From DASWLF01 sp963768765 (lineage in GTDB: Bacteria; Desulfobacterota; Desulfobaccia; Desulfobaccales; 0-14-0-80-60-11), in assembly GCA_963768765.1 (NCBI GenBank), contig CAVYJK010000012.1, positions 1 through 64,000 on the forward strand: 64,000 nt of DNA, written 5' to 3'. Positions 31,770-41,923 of the stretch are shown here, piece after piece. Below the pieces are notes generated by a model. That model worked only from the letters and a program-made list of their open reading frames with translations, was not told the origin of the DNA and did not search any database. The translations under genes were made by a program, and so were the position numbers. Numbering within the stretch: position 1 is the first letter of the stretch; each line of letters opens with the position of its first letter.

Positions 31770-31829
31770 CGGTCAGCTATCAGCCTGATTTTTTTAAGTT
31801 GAAAGCTGACTGCGGAAAGCTGAAAGCTC
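31767..31829. repeat. AGCTGA-type short-unit repeat
   Basis: CAGCTATCAGCCTG and AAGCTGAAAGCT-type units in opposite orientation fill the trpD-trpC spacer. Related tracts lie at 26679-26720, 44070-44095 and 46990-47015. Confidence 0.65.
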
Positions 31830-32627
31830 ATGGATTTTTTAGCAAAAATTGTGGCCCAGAAGACTGGAAGAGTAACGCTCCGCCTGTTCGAATCTGGGAG
31901 GATTGTGGAATTCAAGGCCGCCATCGCCAATAGGTCGGCGCCCTTATCGCTGAAGGCGGCCCTGGACGGGCGGCGGCCCGCCATCATCGCGGAGATCAAG
32001 AGGGCCTCTCCCTCCAGGGGCGAATTCGCCATGGGTCTGGAGCCGGTGGAGCTGGCCCGCCGCTACCAGGAAAACGGGGCCGCGGCCATCTCGGTGCTCA
32101 CCGAGACCCATTACTTCAAGGGCGACCCGGATTTCATCCGGCAGATACGCCCGGTGGTCAGTTTGCCCATATTGCGCAAGGATTTCATCCTGGAACCCAT
32201 CCAGGTGTATGAAACCGCGGCCCTGGGGGCCGACGCCCTGCTGCTCATCGTCAGCCTGCTGGAATCGGGGCAACTGCTGGCCTTGCTGCTGCTGGCGCGC
32301 TCCCTGGGTCTGGAAGCCCTGGTGGAGGTGCACACCCGGAAGGAAATGGAGACCGCCCTGGCCGCGGGGGCCAGGGTCATCGGCATCAACTCCCGTAACC
32401 TCCATACCTTCGAGATGTTCCCGGACCGGGCCCTGGAGCTGGCCCCCCTGGCGCCCCCGGACGTGACCCTGGTGGCCGCCTCGGGCCTGAAAACACCGGC
32501 CGACCTGGAGCGCTACGAGCAGGCCGGCATCCATGCCTTTCTCATCGGCGAAACCCTGGTGACCGCCCCCGACCCGGGCGCGAAATTGCGGGAGTTTGTG
32601 GGATTGGATGTTGGGGGAGGGGGCTAA
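31830..32627 (+). CDS. trpC: Indole-3-glycerol phosphate synthase
   Basis: 265-residue TIM-barrel enzyme converting carboxyphenylamino-deoxyribulose phosphate to indole-glycerol phosphate. Motifs: IAEIKRASPSRG near residue 52 (catalytic Glu/Lys), VLTETHYFKGD near 90, LRKDFI near 112, VEVHT near 168 and INSRNLHTFE near 190. The first ~30 residues are variable. The start ATG 31830 follows the repeat directly with GAAAG as the only ribosome-site candidate. Stand-alone TrpC, not fused to TrpF. Confidence 0.93.
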   Translation: MDFLAKIVAQKTGRVTLRLFESGRIVEFKAAIANRSAPLSLKAALDGRRPAIIAEIKRASPSRGEFAMGLEPVELARRYQENGAAAISVLTETHYFKGDPDFIRQIRPVVSLPILRKDFILEPIQVYETAALGADALLLIVSLLESGQLLALLLLARSLGLEALVEVHTRKEMETALAAGARVIGINSRNLHTFEMFPDRALELAPLAPPDVTLVAASGLKTPADLERYEQAGIHAFLIGETLVTAPDPGAKLREFVGLDVGGGG

Positions 32628-32687
32628 CGGGCAGCCCGCCCTCGGCCCCTGGCCCTTCCCCCCAAAAACCACAACTTAGGCTCAGAT

Positions 32688-33308
32688 ATGGTACGTATTA
32701 AAATCTGCGGCATCACCAATCTGGAAGACGCGCGGCTGGCCGCGGGTCTGGGCGCCGACGCCCTGGGGTTTATTTTTTATCCTAAAAGCCCCCGGAAGGT
32801 GGCGCCGGAGGCGGCTCGGGAGATTATCGCCCAGTTGCCCCCCTTCGTCTTAAGCGTCGGGGTCTTCGTGGACGAAGACGCGGCCCGGTGCGGGACCTGG
32901 CCGCCCGGGTGGGCCTGGATTGGCTGCAACTCCACGGTCAGGAATCCCCGGAATACTGCCGCTCCCTGGGGCGCCGGGTGATCAAGGGCTTCCGCATCCG
33001 GGACGAAAACTCTCCTGCAGGACCTGGCGGCCTACCGGGGCGCGGCCCAGGCCCTGCTGCTGGATACCTACAAGCAGGGACAGACCGGCGGCACCGGGGA
33101 GACCTTCGACTGGCGCCTGGCCAAAGAGGCGAGACAATTCGGCCCCATCATCCTGGCCGGGGGCCTCAATCCGGACAACGTGGCCCGGGCCATCGAGATG
33201 GCGCAACCCCAGGCCGTGGACGTGGCCAGCGGCGTGGAAACCGCGCCGGGGAAAAAAGACCCGGAAAAACTAAAAAGGTTTTTCGCCGCAGTTGGCGGCG
33301 TTAAATGA
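32688..33308 (+). pseudogene. trpF: Phosphoribosylanthranilate isomerase, two frame breaks
   Basis: The Amadori isomerase between TrpD and TrpC in the pathway. N-terminal motif KICGITNLEDA with FIFYPKSPR near residue 28. Breaks at about 32887 (an apparent missing G in CCCGGTG) and about 33008. The three pieces read continuously as family sequence: VDEDAA / RVRDLAARVGLDWLQLHGQE..KGFRI / LLQDLAAYRG..LLLDTYKQGQTGGTGETFDW and LAGGLNPDNVARAI, ending at 33308. Summed length about 205 residues is normal. Assembly indels are the likely cause, since the pathway is otherwise complete. Confidence 0.9.
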
Positions 33309-33310
33309 AG

Positions 33311-33500
33311 TTGAGGGAGGGGGCTAGGGGCAGAAGCCCTTACCCCCTCCCCCAAACCCCCTCCCCCAACCCCTTATGAGTTTTCAGGATAAGGCCTGGG
33401 AAGTCGGGGCAAAAGCCCCGCCTTCCCAGGCCCCTTAAAGGGTTGGGAGGGGGGCTTGGGGGGAGGGCAGGGACTTCGTCCCTGGCCCTCCCCCACCAAA
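33311..33500. repeat. GC-rich multi-hairpin repeat, copy B
   Basis: Same three-hairpin layout as 9794-9985: GGGGGCTAGGGGC../..GCCCTTACCCCC, a middle GGCCTGGGAAGTCGGGGC/GCCCCGCCTTCCCAGGCC hairpin, and GGGGGGAGGGCAGGG../..CCCTGGCCCTCCCCC. It separates trpF from trpB and ends ~35 bases before the trpB start. Confidence 0.85.
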
Positions 33501-33535
33501 CTGGGGAGCGACCACCAAAACTAAGGAGGTTCATT

Positions 33536-34715
<1,180 letters not shown>

Positions 34716-34729
<14 letters not shown>

Positions 34730-35526
34730 GCAAGTCTTCAAGCGGCTGCAAGCAAAGGGGGAGAAGGCCCTCATTCCTTTTATCACCGCCGGGGACCCGG
34801 ACCTGGCCACCACCCGGGCCCTGGCCCTCACCATGGCCGCTCGGGGGGCCGACCTGCTGGAACTGGGCATTCCCTTCTCCGACCCCCTGGCCGACGGCCC
34901 CACCATCCAGGCGGCCAGCAACCGGGCGGTGCAGGGCGGGGTGCACCTCATTGACGTCCTGAAGCTGGCGGGGGAACTGCGCCGGGAAACGGACCTCCCC
35001 CTGATCCTCATGGGCTACTACAACCCCATCCTGAAGTACGGCCTGGAGCGCACCGCCAGCGAGGCCGCGGCCCGGGGAGTGGACGGCTTCATCATCCCGG
35101 ACCTGCCGCCGGAGGAAGCCGGACCCCTGGCGGGCGGCCGCGGCCCAGGCCGGAGTGGCCGCCATCTTCCTGGCGGCGCCCACCAGCGGGGCGGCGCGTA
35201 TCAAGACCCTCGGGCACCTTACCAGGGGCTTCCTGTATTACGTTTCGGTCACCGGCATCACCGGGGCCCGCGCCGAACTGCCCCCGGACCTGGCGGCGGC
35301 GCTCACGGAAGTGCGCTCCCTGGTGAAGTGCCCCCTGGCCGTGGGCTTCGGCATCTCCACCCCGGAACAGGTGGCAAGCCTCGCCCCCTACGTGGACGGC
35401 GTGGTGGTGGGCAGCGCCATCGTGGCCCGGGTGGCGAAGGTGAAAGAGAAGGGATTAGAAAGATTGCTCCTGGAGATCGGCGACTTCATCGCCGCCCTCA
35501 AGGAGCCTCTGCGGGCTCGGAAATAA
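34716..35526 (+). pseudogene. trpA: Tryptophan synthase alpha chain, one frame break
   Basis: Splits indole-glycerol phosphate to indole, which is channelled to TrpB. GTG 34716 overlaps the trpB end and follows GGAGG. Motifs: LIPFITAGDPD near residue 20 and LELGIPFSDPLADGP near 48 (catalytic Glu and Asp), YYNPIL near 105. The frame breaks near 35130 in a GGCGGCCGCGGCC run; the second frame continues VAAIFLAAPTSG, YYVSVTGITGAR and GFGISTPEQV to 35526. Combined length ~269 residues is normal, so a sequencing indel is likely. Confidence 0.93.
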
Positions 35527-35556
35527 AAACGCATCCTCCGCAAAAGCACCTATCAT

Positions 35557-35626
35557 GTCATTCTGAGGGAGCGAAGCGACTGAAGAATCTCTAAGATGCG
35601 AGATTCTTCGCTGCGCTCAGAATGAC
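35557..35626. repeat. GTCATTCTGAG..CTCAGAATGAC palindrome
   Basis: A 70-base inverted repeat with arms GTCATTCTGAG../..CTCAGAATGAC and an inner AGATTCTTCGCT arm pair. A second copy lies at 45436-45506. It lies 30 bases after trpA. Confidence 0.85.
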
Positions 35627-36087
35627 AGAAGGGCTTTTTGCAAGGCTTTCGAATTGAGGGGAGGGCCGGGGGAATGGTAGCACAGGCGTCTCGCCTGTGA
35701 TCCCCCGCCCTCCCCTCAAACTCCCCTCCCAACCCCCTGAAATGGAACCAGGGAAGGCGGGACCTTCGGCCCCGACTTCCCTGGCTTTCATACCACGTTG
35801 CCTTCAAATAAGTGATACGGATTGCACCCAACAACGTGTTTATTATGTAGGGGCGCACCCATGTGTGCGCCCTCAGAGCGGGCGGACACGCAGGTCCGCC
35901 CCTACAAAAAATTCCTTGTCTGACGGCGACTTGGTATAAAATGTAGGGTACGTCTTACGCACCATTTATGATTGCGGAGTAAAGTAATTTGAGGGGAGGG
36001 CGGGGGGTAACGAATCCCCCGCCCTCCCCTTAAACTCCCCTCTCAGCCCCCTGAAATGGTAAATAGAAAGTTGGGCTTTAGAAATAA
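35627..36087. other. Repeat-filled intergenic region
   Basis: Holds partial GC-rich multi-hairpin repeats at about 35655-35745 and 35990-36055, a CACAGGCGTCTCGCCTGTG REP at 35683-35699, and the palindromic block GGGGCGCACCCATGTGTGCGCCC / GGGCGGACACGCAGGTCCGCCC at about 35850-35905. No gene is seen. Confidence 0.65.
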
Positions 36088-36795
36088 TTAAATGGAAAAT
36101 ATGGATATTTCAGTAGGTTTTTTCAATACCTGAAGAACTGCTCGATATTTCAATTTTTGGGCCTCATTATATTTTTTTTCAAATTTATTTATTTCGGCAG
36201 GCTTAATCAAATTCCAATAGTAATAATAATGCTCTTTCTTCTTTTTAATCATATTTTTTATATAATCGGAAATCGTTGATGTTTCCAAGCAACTTATAAT
36301 ATTCTGGGGTAAATTTTTTTTAATTATTCGGCATTGTCCAGGCTGTATTTTTGGTGTTCCCTTTTCATTATCTAAGTAGGCATTAACATAGGCATAACCG
36401 TGTAAAAGGTTTTTATCAATGCCTTCAAATTCAATCCGTTCTTCATAATCAAACTTTCCAAATGCGATTGAACTTGTTAACATGAAATTAGCATTGATCA
36501 TCTCTTTGTTTATTTGCTGTATGACAACAAGCATATCAATTAAGTGACTGATTTTATCGCATGATTGATAGCTTCCATTGCCTTCTCTTACAAATAATAT
36601 GCCAGCATCTGATATGAATAATCCTTCCACCATAATATTATTATCTCTATTTTGGTTCTTTAATGAATCGTATCCAATTTGATAAAATTTGTCCAATGCC
36701 TTTAATGCCTCTTCAGCGTTTCTCATTAATTCTTTAAAACCAGAAATATCTAGCCAAGCGACAAAAGTTTTACCATGAAAAGTTCTAATAGTCAT
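36088..36795 (-). CDS. AT-rich hypothetical, possible nucleotide-cyclase-like fold
   Basis: 235 residues. The N-terminal FVAWLDISGFKELM resembles the first strand-helix of class III cyclase-like domains (F.D..GF), and SDAGILFV near residue 62 plus LTSSIAFGKFDYE near 105 could be the second and later strands of such a fold. Key catalytic residues cannot be confirmed by eye. Base composition is strikingly AT-rich (runs of Lys, Ile, Asn; a YYYY segment), unlike flanking genes, so recent acquisition is likely. No operon partner; followed by ribD upstream on the same strand. Confidence 0.5.
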   Translation of the reverse strand: MTIRTFHGKTFVAWLDISGFKELMRNAEEALKALDKFYQIGYDSLKNQNRDNNIMVEGLFISDAGILFVREGNGSYQSCDKISHLIDMLVVIQQINKEMINANFMLTSSIAFGKFDYEERIEFEGIDKNLLHGYAYVNAYLDNEKGTPKIQPGQCRIIKKNLPQNIISCLETSTISDYIKNMIKKKKEHYYYYWNLIKPAEINKFEKKYNEAQKLKYRAVLQVLKKPTEISIFSI

Positions 36796-36806
36796 TTATT
36801 TTTCCT

Positions 36807-38193
36807 TTATTCTTGTTCAAAGTGTAGATGTTTTATAAATACCCGCAAATTAGTAAGTCCGGACCCATCTGGTGGATTTTGAAATCTTTTGCTCGCGGGC
36901 GCGTCCTTCAGGCCAGCGATGCCCGGGCCCCCCAGGACCCCGGGGGCTTCTTGGCCGCCCAGGAACAGGGGTGCATAGAAGAAGTAGAACTTGTCCACCA
37001 GTTTCTGCTTGAAGAAGGCGCCCAGGACTTCTGCGCCGCCTTCCACCAGCACGCTTTGCACCTGGCGGCGGCCCAGGAGCTTCAGCAGGGGCTTCAGGGC
37101 GACGCGGCCACCACCCGGGCCGGATTCGTCCCCGCCCGCGGCCGGTAAGACCAGGACTTCGGCCCCCAGGTCCTTAAGGGCTTTGAACTTTTCTTTGGGG
37201 GCCGCTTCGGTGCAAGCCACCCAGGTAGGAGCGGGCGAATCCAGGTGCAGGAGCCGGGCTGTCAGCGGCAGGCGCAGTCGGCTGTCCAGGAGGATGCGGA
37301 TGGGATCTTTGAAAAGACGGTTTTCGGTAAATTCGAGAAATTGGCGGCTCTCCCTGGTTTGCTCTGAAAGAACAGCCGGGGGCGGCTGTGCCACATTTTT
37401 GAAGGGCTCTCCCTCACCATGCACAGGCGGGACGCCTGTGCCACCATAAACATATGGGATTGGGGGAGGGGGTTTGGGGGAGAGGGCAGGGGGTTCCCAC
37501 AGGCGAGACGCCTGTGCTACCTGCCCCTGGCCCTCTCCCCCAACCATCTTCCGCCCTCCACCCAGCCGCACCGTCAACTGCGGGTCGTCGGCGAGAATAG
37601 TTTCTATCCCCACCAGGATGGCGTCGCATTCATGGCGCAGGCGGTGGCCGAAGGCCCGGGCGGCTTCCCCGGTGAGCCACTGGCTTTCGCCGGTGTGAGT
37701 GGCGATCTTCCCGTCCAGGGAGCAGGCCGCCTTGGCGATGACGAAGGGCAGCCCCGTCTCCACCCACTTGAACCAGGCTTCGTTCAGACGCCGGGCCTCC
37801 GCGGCCAGCAGCCCCGGGGACACCTCCACCCCGTTGGCGGCAAGGAACGCCGCGCCATTGCCGGCAACCAGGGAGTTGGGGTCCCGGGTGGCCAGGATGA
37901 CCCGACCCACCCCGGCTGTCAAGTATGGCGCGGGTGCAAGGAGGGGTGCGGCCCTGGTGGTTGCAGGGCTCCAGGGTGACGTAGAGGTCGGCCCCCCGGG
38001 CGGCGTCGCCGGCCCGGCGCAAGGCCTCCACTTCGGCGTGAGGCGCCCCGGCCCGGCGGTGATACCCCCGGCCCACGATCTTACCGTCTTTCACCACCAC
38101 CGCGCCCACCATGGGGTTGGGGGAGACCCAGCCGGCCCCTTTGGCCGCCAGCCTTAAGGCCAACTTCATGTAAGTTTCGTCAATGGAATTCAT
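36807..38193 (-). pseudogene. ribD: Riboflavin deaminase/reductase with frame break and in-frame repeat insert
   Basis: Bifunctional pyrimidine deaminase/reductase of riboflavin synthesis. Deaminase domain first: GAPHAEVEAL (zinc His-Ala-Glu) and TLEPCNHQGRTPPC. A frame break near 37920 follows PCTRAIL; the second frame resumes with TAGVGRVILATRDP. The reductase domain carries KAACSLDGKIAT and SQWLTG, then SVLVEGGAEVLG near the end. Between LTVRLGG and KDPIRILLDSRLRLP about 80 extra residues are encoded by REP and GC-rich repeat sequence (about 37312-37560) without breaking the frame. Total ~462 residues against ~370 usual. Confidence 0.88.
37416..37550. repeat. REP and GC-rich hairpin inside ribD
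   Basis: CACAGGCGGGACGCCTGTG at 37422-37440 and CACAGGCGAGACGCCTGTG at 37498-37516, with a GGGGGAGAGGGCAGGG../..CCCTGGCCCTCTCCCCC hairpin around the second. All lie inside the ribD reading frame. Confidence 0.85.
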
Positions 38194-38203
38194 AAAAAAG
38201 ATT

Positions 38204-38325
38204 CACCACAGAGGCACAAAGGGCACAGAGATTCACAGAGATATATAGAGATATTTTTTAAAGTGACGGGTTTACCCCGCCACTTTAAATCATTTTTCTC
38301 TGTGTCCTTTGTGTCCCTGTGGTGA
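38204..38325. repeat. CACAGAG-arm palindromic repeat, copy 3
   Basis: Arms CACCACAGAGGCACAAAG and CTTTGTGTCCCTGTGGTG enclose yet another inner hairpin (AAAGTGACGGG/CCCGCCACTTT). It lies between nrdR and ribD. Confidence 0.85.
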
Positions 38326-38332
38326 GAATATT

Positions 38333-38806
38333 TTATTCGCCCTTCTCTTCCTTCCGGCTGGCCAGGAGGTGGCGGATTTCTTCCATGAAGTCGGTGGCGT
38401 CGGTGAAGTGGCGGTAGACCGAGGCAAATCTGACGTAGGCCACTTCGTCCCACTGCCTGAGCTGCGCCATGACCCGTTCGCCTATCCAGGTGGAGACGAT
38501 TTCCCGCATGCCGCTCTCCAGCATCTCCCGTTCCAAGGCGTCCAGGAAGTTTTCGATGGCGTCGATGGAAACGGGGCGCTTTTCGCAGGCCTTGGTGATG
38601 CCCTCGTAGACCTTGGAGCGCTGAAAGGGTTCCCGGCGCTCGTCTTTCTTGATGATGAGGGGCATGGTCTCTTCCACCTGTTCATAAGTGGTGAAGCGCC
38701 GGTGGCAGTGGAGGCATTCCCGCCGCCGCCTTATGGCGTTGGCCTCCCGGCTGGGGCGGGAATCGATGACCTTATTGTTGGTGCTGCGGCAATAGGGGCA
38801 GCGCAT
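38333..38806 (-). CDS. nrdR: Transcriptional repressor NrdR
   Basis: 157 residues. A zinc ribbon at the N-terminus (MRCPYCRSTNNKVIDSRP, then CLHCHRRFTTYE) is followed by an ATP-cone domain (PLIIKKDERREPFQRSKVYEG onward). NrdR senses ATP/dATP and represses ribonucleotide reductase genes. The start at 38806 is the family start; a TTG at 38821 would add five residues. The glyA-nrdR-ribD order is common in Desulfobacterota and other bacteria. Confidence 0.95.
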   Translation of the reverse strand: MRCPYCRSTNNKVIDSRPSREANAIRRRRECLHCHRRFTTYEQVEETMPLIIKKDERREPFQRSKVYEGITKACEKRPVSIDAIENFLDALEREMLESGMREIVSTWIGERVMAQLRQWDEVAYVRFASVYRHFTDATDFMEEIRHLLASRKEEKGE

Positions 38807-38925
38807 GACATTATTTTCCAATAAAAAGCGTTAAATAGCAAATGGTACCAGGTTGAGCTTATGAAGTGAGGAAATCTTCCGGGTTGCAGGGTCGTAGGCG
38901 CTGGGGTTTTAGGAGTAAGGTGGGC

Positions 38926-38960
<35 letters not shown>

Positions 38961-38962
38961 TA

Positions 38963-40255
38963 TTAAAGGCGCGCCGCCTGAGGCGACGAGGGACTTTCCA
39001 GCAGCCATTCGTCCGCGAACAGGGGGAAGCTGTGACACAGGTCCCGCACCTGGGCCTCCAGCTTGAGCAGAAGGGCCTTGTCCTTGGGTGCACTCAAGGC
39101 CTGGTGCATGAAGTCGGCGATGACTTCCATCTCCGGTTCCTTCATGCCCCGGGTGGTCAGGGCCGGGGAGCCCACCCGGATGCCGCTGGTGATGGTGGGC
39201 GGCCGGAGGTCAAAGGGGATGGAGTTTTTGTTCACGGTGATGCCGGCCAGGTCCAGGGCCTCTTCGGCCTCCTTGCCGGTGAGCCCGGTGGGGGTGAGGT
39301 CCACCAGGATGAGGTGGGTGTCGGTGCCGCCGGACACCAGGCGGTAGCCGCGCTTCGTGAACTCCCGGGCCAGGGTGCGGGCGTTGGCCACGATCTGCTC
39401 CTGGTAGCGCTTGAAGGAGGGCGCCAGGGCTTCCTTAAAGGCCACGGCCTTGGCCGCGATGATGTGCATCAGCGGCCCCCCCTGCATGCCCGGAAAGATC
39501 TGGCTGTCCAGGGCCTTGCCGTATTGCTCCTGGGCCAGGATGAGGCCGCCCCGGGGCCCCCGCAGGGTCTTGTGGGTGGTGGAAGTGACAAAATCGGCCA
39601 CCGGCACCGGGTTGGGGTGGACGCCCGCCGCGATCAACCCGGCGATATGGGCCATATCCACCAGCAGATAGGCCTCCACTTCCCGGGCGATGTCGGCGAA
39701 GCGCTCGAAATGAAGCGCCCGGGGGTAGGCGCTGGCCCCGGCGATGATCATCTTGGGGCGGTGGGTGCGGGCCAGTTCCGCCACTTTGGCAAAATCGACC
39801 TCTTCCGTCTGCCGGTCCACCCCGTAGGTGACGGTGCGGTACAGGCGGCCGGAGAAATTTACCGGGGCCCCGTGGCTCAAATGCCCCCCATGGGACAGGT
39901 CCATGCCCATAATGGTGTCGCCCGGTTTGAGGAAAGAAAAATAGACCGCCATGTTGGCCTGGGTGCCGGAATGGGGCTGGACGTTGGCGAAGGGGGCTCC
40001 GAAGAGCTCTCTCACCCGGCTCAAGGCCAGCTTTTCCGCGGTATCCACGAACTCGCAGCCCCCGTAGAAGCGGCGTCCCGGATAGCCTTCGGCGTACTTG
40101 TGGGTCAGAATGGAGCCCTGGGCCTGGAGGACCGCGGCGCTGACGAAATTCTCGGAGGCGATCATCTCCAATTTATGCAGTTGCCGCTGCAACTCCCGCT
40201 CAATGACCGCGTAAATCTGGGGATCAGTGCGGGCCAGGTCGTCCATGCAGTCCAT
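38963..40255 (-). CDS. glyA: Serine hydroxymethyltransferase
   Basis: 430 residues. PLP enzyme moving the serine beta-carbon to tetrahydrofolate, giving glycine. EMIASENFVS near residue 30, GYPGRRFYGGCEFVD near 57, and the PLP lysine in TSTTHKTLRGPRGG near 228. The first in-frame Met pair (MDCMDD) makes the exact start uncertain by three residues. The stop codon overlaps repeat-derived sequence at the 3' end. It abuts rpiB (1-base overlap), so the two are translationally coupled. Confidence 0.95.
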   Translation of the reverse strand: MDCMDDLARTDPQIYAVIERELQRQLHKLEMIASENFVSAAVLQAQGSILTHKYAEGYPGRRFYGGCEFVDTAEKLALSRVRELFGAPFANVQPHSGTQANMAVYFSFLKPGDTIMGMDLSHGGHLSHGAPVNFSGRLYRTVTYGVDRQTEEVDFAKVAELARTHRPKMIIAGASAYPRALHFERFADIAREVEAYLLVDMAHIAGLIAAGVHPNPVPVADFVTSTTHKTLRGPRGGLILAQEQYGKALDSQIFPGMQGGPLMHIIAAKAVAFKEALAPSFKRYQEQIVANARTLAREFTKRGYRLVSGGTDTHLILVDLTPTGLTGKEAEEALDLAGITVNKNSIPFDLRPPTITSGIRVGSPALTTRGMKEPEMEVIADFMHQALSAPKDKALLLKLEAQVRDLCHSFPLFADEWLLESPSSPQAARL

Positions 40256-40761
40256 TAATCGGCTCCTGATGGGGGGAGTATCCTTTGGGTCAGGCGCTCC
40301 AGGAGGTCCAGGCGCTCCTGGTGGCGGCCGCCCTCGAAGGGGGTAGTGAGCCAGGTGCGCACAATCTCTTTACCCAGGTCCGGCCCGATGACCCGCCCCC
40401 CCATGACCAGTAAGTTGGAGTCATTGTGGCGTCGACTCATCAATGCCGCATAGATATCATGACAAAGGGCCGCCCGGATGCCGGGGAAGCGGTTGGCCAC
40501 GATGCTCATGCCCAAGCCGGTGCCGCAGATCAGGATGCCGCGGCTGTGGGGCCGCGCCAGAATGGCGTCCACCACCTTTTTCCCGTACAGGGGGTAGTGC
40601 ACCGATTCATCGGGGCTGGCGCAGCCTAGATCGACAACCGGGGCCTTGAGTTCCTGTAGAAGCTTGAAGATCTCTTTTTTCAGGTGATAGCCGGCGTGAT
40701 CACAGGCGATGGCGATGATTTCCGGCTCAGGCTGCCCGGGCGGTAATGAAACTGATGACAT
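40255..40761 (-). CDS. rpiB: Ribose-5-phosphate isomerase B
   Basis: 168 residues interconverting ribulose- and ribose-5-phosphate. Family motifs: IACDHAGYHLK near residue 18, DESVHYP near 50, ICGTGLGMSI near 78 (catalytic Cys), and RRHNDSNLLVMGGR near 110. The chosen start overlaps acpP by 35 bases; a later start cannot be excluded because the first ~14 residues are not conserved. It lies between acpP and glyA, an order seen in many Desulfobacterota. Confidence 0.92.
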   Translation of the reverse strand: MSSVSLPPGQPEPEIIAIACDHAGYHLKKEIFKLLQELKAPVVDLGCASPDESVHYPLYGKKVVDAILARPHSRGILICGTGLGMSIVANRFPGIRAALCHDIYAALMSRRHNDSNLLVMGGRVIGPDLGKEIVRTWLTTPFEGGRHQERLDLLERLTQRILPPSGAD

Positions 40762-40963
40762 CCTGGACGGTCCTCAGCTTTTCGGCTTCCTCATCGGCGA
40801 TTTCCATGCCGAATTCTTCTTCCATGGCCATGATCAACTCCACCAGATCCAGGGAATCGGCCCCCAGGTCATCCACGAACACCGCTTCAGGGGTGACCTC
40901 GGAGCGATCCACGCCCAGTTTGTCCACGATGATGTCAATCACCTTTTCATCAATTGCACCCAT
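40727..40963 (-). CDS. acpP: Acyl carrier protein
   Basis: 78 residues, acidic. The phosphopantetheine serine lies in DLGADSLDLVEL (about residues 33-44). GAGGAGG lies 9-15 bases before the ATG at 40963. It carries growing acyl chains in type II fatty acid synthesis and follows fabG on the same strand. Confidence 0.96.
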   Translation of the reverse strand: MGAIDEKVIDIIVDKLGVDRSEVTPEAVFVDDLGADSLDLVELIMAMEEEFGMEIADEEAEKLRTVQDVISFITARAA

Positions 40964-40985
40964 CGACAAGCATCCTCCTCATTTT

Positions 40986-41732
40986 TTAAACCATCAGCAT
41001 TCCGCCATTGACATGGATCACCTGGCCGGTGATGTAAGCCGAGTCATCGGCAGCCAGAAAGGCCACGGCCCGGGCCACCTCCTCGGGGGTGCCGAAGCGG
41101 CTCAAAGGGATCAGGGCCAGCATCTGGGCCTTGGTGTTCTCCGGCAGGGCCTCGGTCATCTCGGTTTGGATGAAACCGGGGGCCACCGCGTTGACCGTGA
41201 TGTTGCGGGAGGCCAGCTCCCGGGCCACGGTCTTGGTGAGCCCGATGAGCCCGGCCTTGGACGCCACATAGTTGGCCTGGCCGGGATTTCCCATCACCCC
41301 CACCACGGAGGCGATGTTGATGATGCGCCCATACCGCTGTTTCACCATGGCCTTGCTTGCGGCCCGGATGCAGTTGTAGGCCCCCTTGAGATTGACGGAG
41401 AGCACTGCATCCCATTCCTCTTCTTTCATGCGGACGATGAGGTTGTCCCGGGTAATGCCGGCGTTGTTCACCAGGATGTCAAGGCGGCCGCTCTCTTTGA
41501 TGATCCCGTCCACGGCGGCGCTCACCCTGGCGGCGTCGGCCACGTTGAATTCCACCAGGTGGGCCGCCGCCCCCCGGGCTTTCACCTCCTGTTGGGTGGC
41601 AGCCGCGTCTTCTCCCAGGGCCACGTCATTTAGATAGATGGTCCAGCCGGGACGGGCCAGGGCCAGGGCGATGGCCCGCCCGATGCCCCGGGCGGCGCCG
41701 GTTACTAAAGATACTCGGTTGGTGTCGTTCAT
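40986..41732 (-). CDS. fabG: 3-oxoacyl-ACP reductase
   Basis: 248-residue short-chain dehydrogenase. NADPH-binding TGAARGIGRA at residues 11-20, NNAGI near 90, the catalytic Ser in NIASVVG near 140, and Tyr-x-x-x-Lys in ANYVASKAGL near 155; the C-terminus GQVIHVNGGM is typical of FabG. It reduces 3-oxoacyl-ACP in fatty acid elongation. The usual upstream partners plsX, fabH and fabD are not adjacent; instead etfA lies upstream (see findings). Confidence 0.95.
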   Translation of the reverse strand: MNDTNRVSLVTGAARGIGRAIALALARPGWTIYLNDVALGEDAAATQQEVKARGAAAHLVEFNVADAARVSAAVDGIIKESGRLDILVNNAGITRDNLIVRMKEEEWDAVLSVNLKGAYNCIRAASKAMVKQRYGRIINIASVVGVMGNPGQANYVASKAGLIGLTKTVARELASRNITVNAVAPGFIQTEMTEALPENTKAQMLALIPLSRFGTPEEVARAVAFLAADDSAYITGQVIHVNGGMLMV

Positions 41733-41923
41733 CTCATTAAACCAGGATTGCCGTAACCGCCTCCGCCTGCCGATTCAGGGTCCCTAAATGTGATTACATA
41801 AAACGAATTTCAAGAAATTGAAAGAGGTTTATGATACTTTTTTTCACATTCCCCGGCCCGGCCGCGCCGTCTGGAGGGACATCGGCCGCCCGCGGCTGGA
41901 CCGCGATATTGCCGCCCTTGCTC

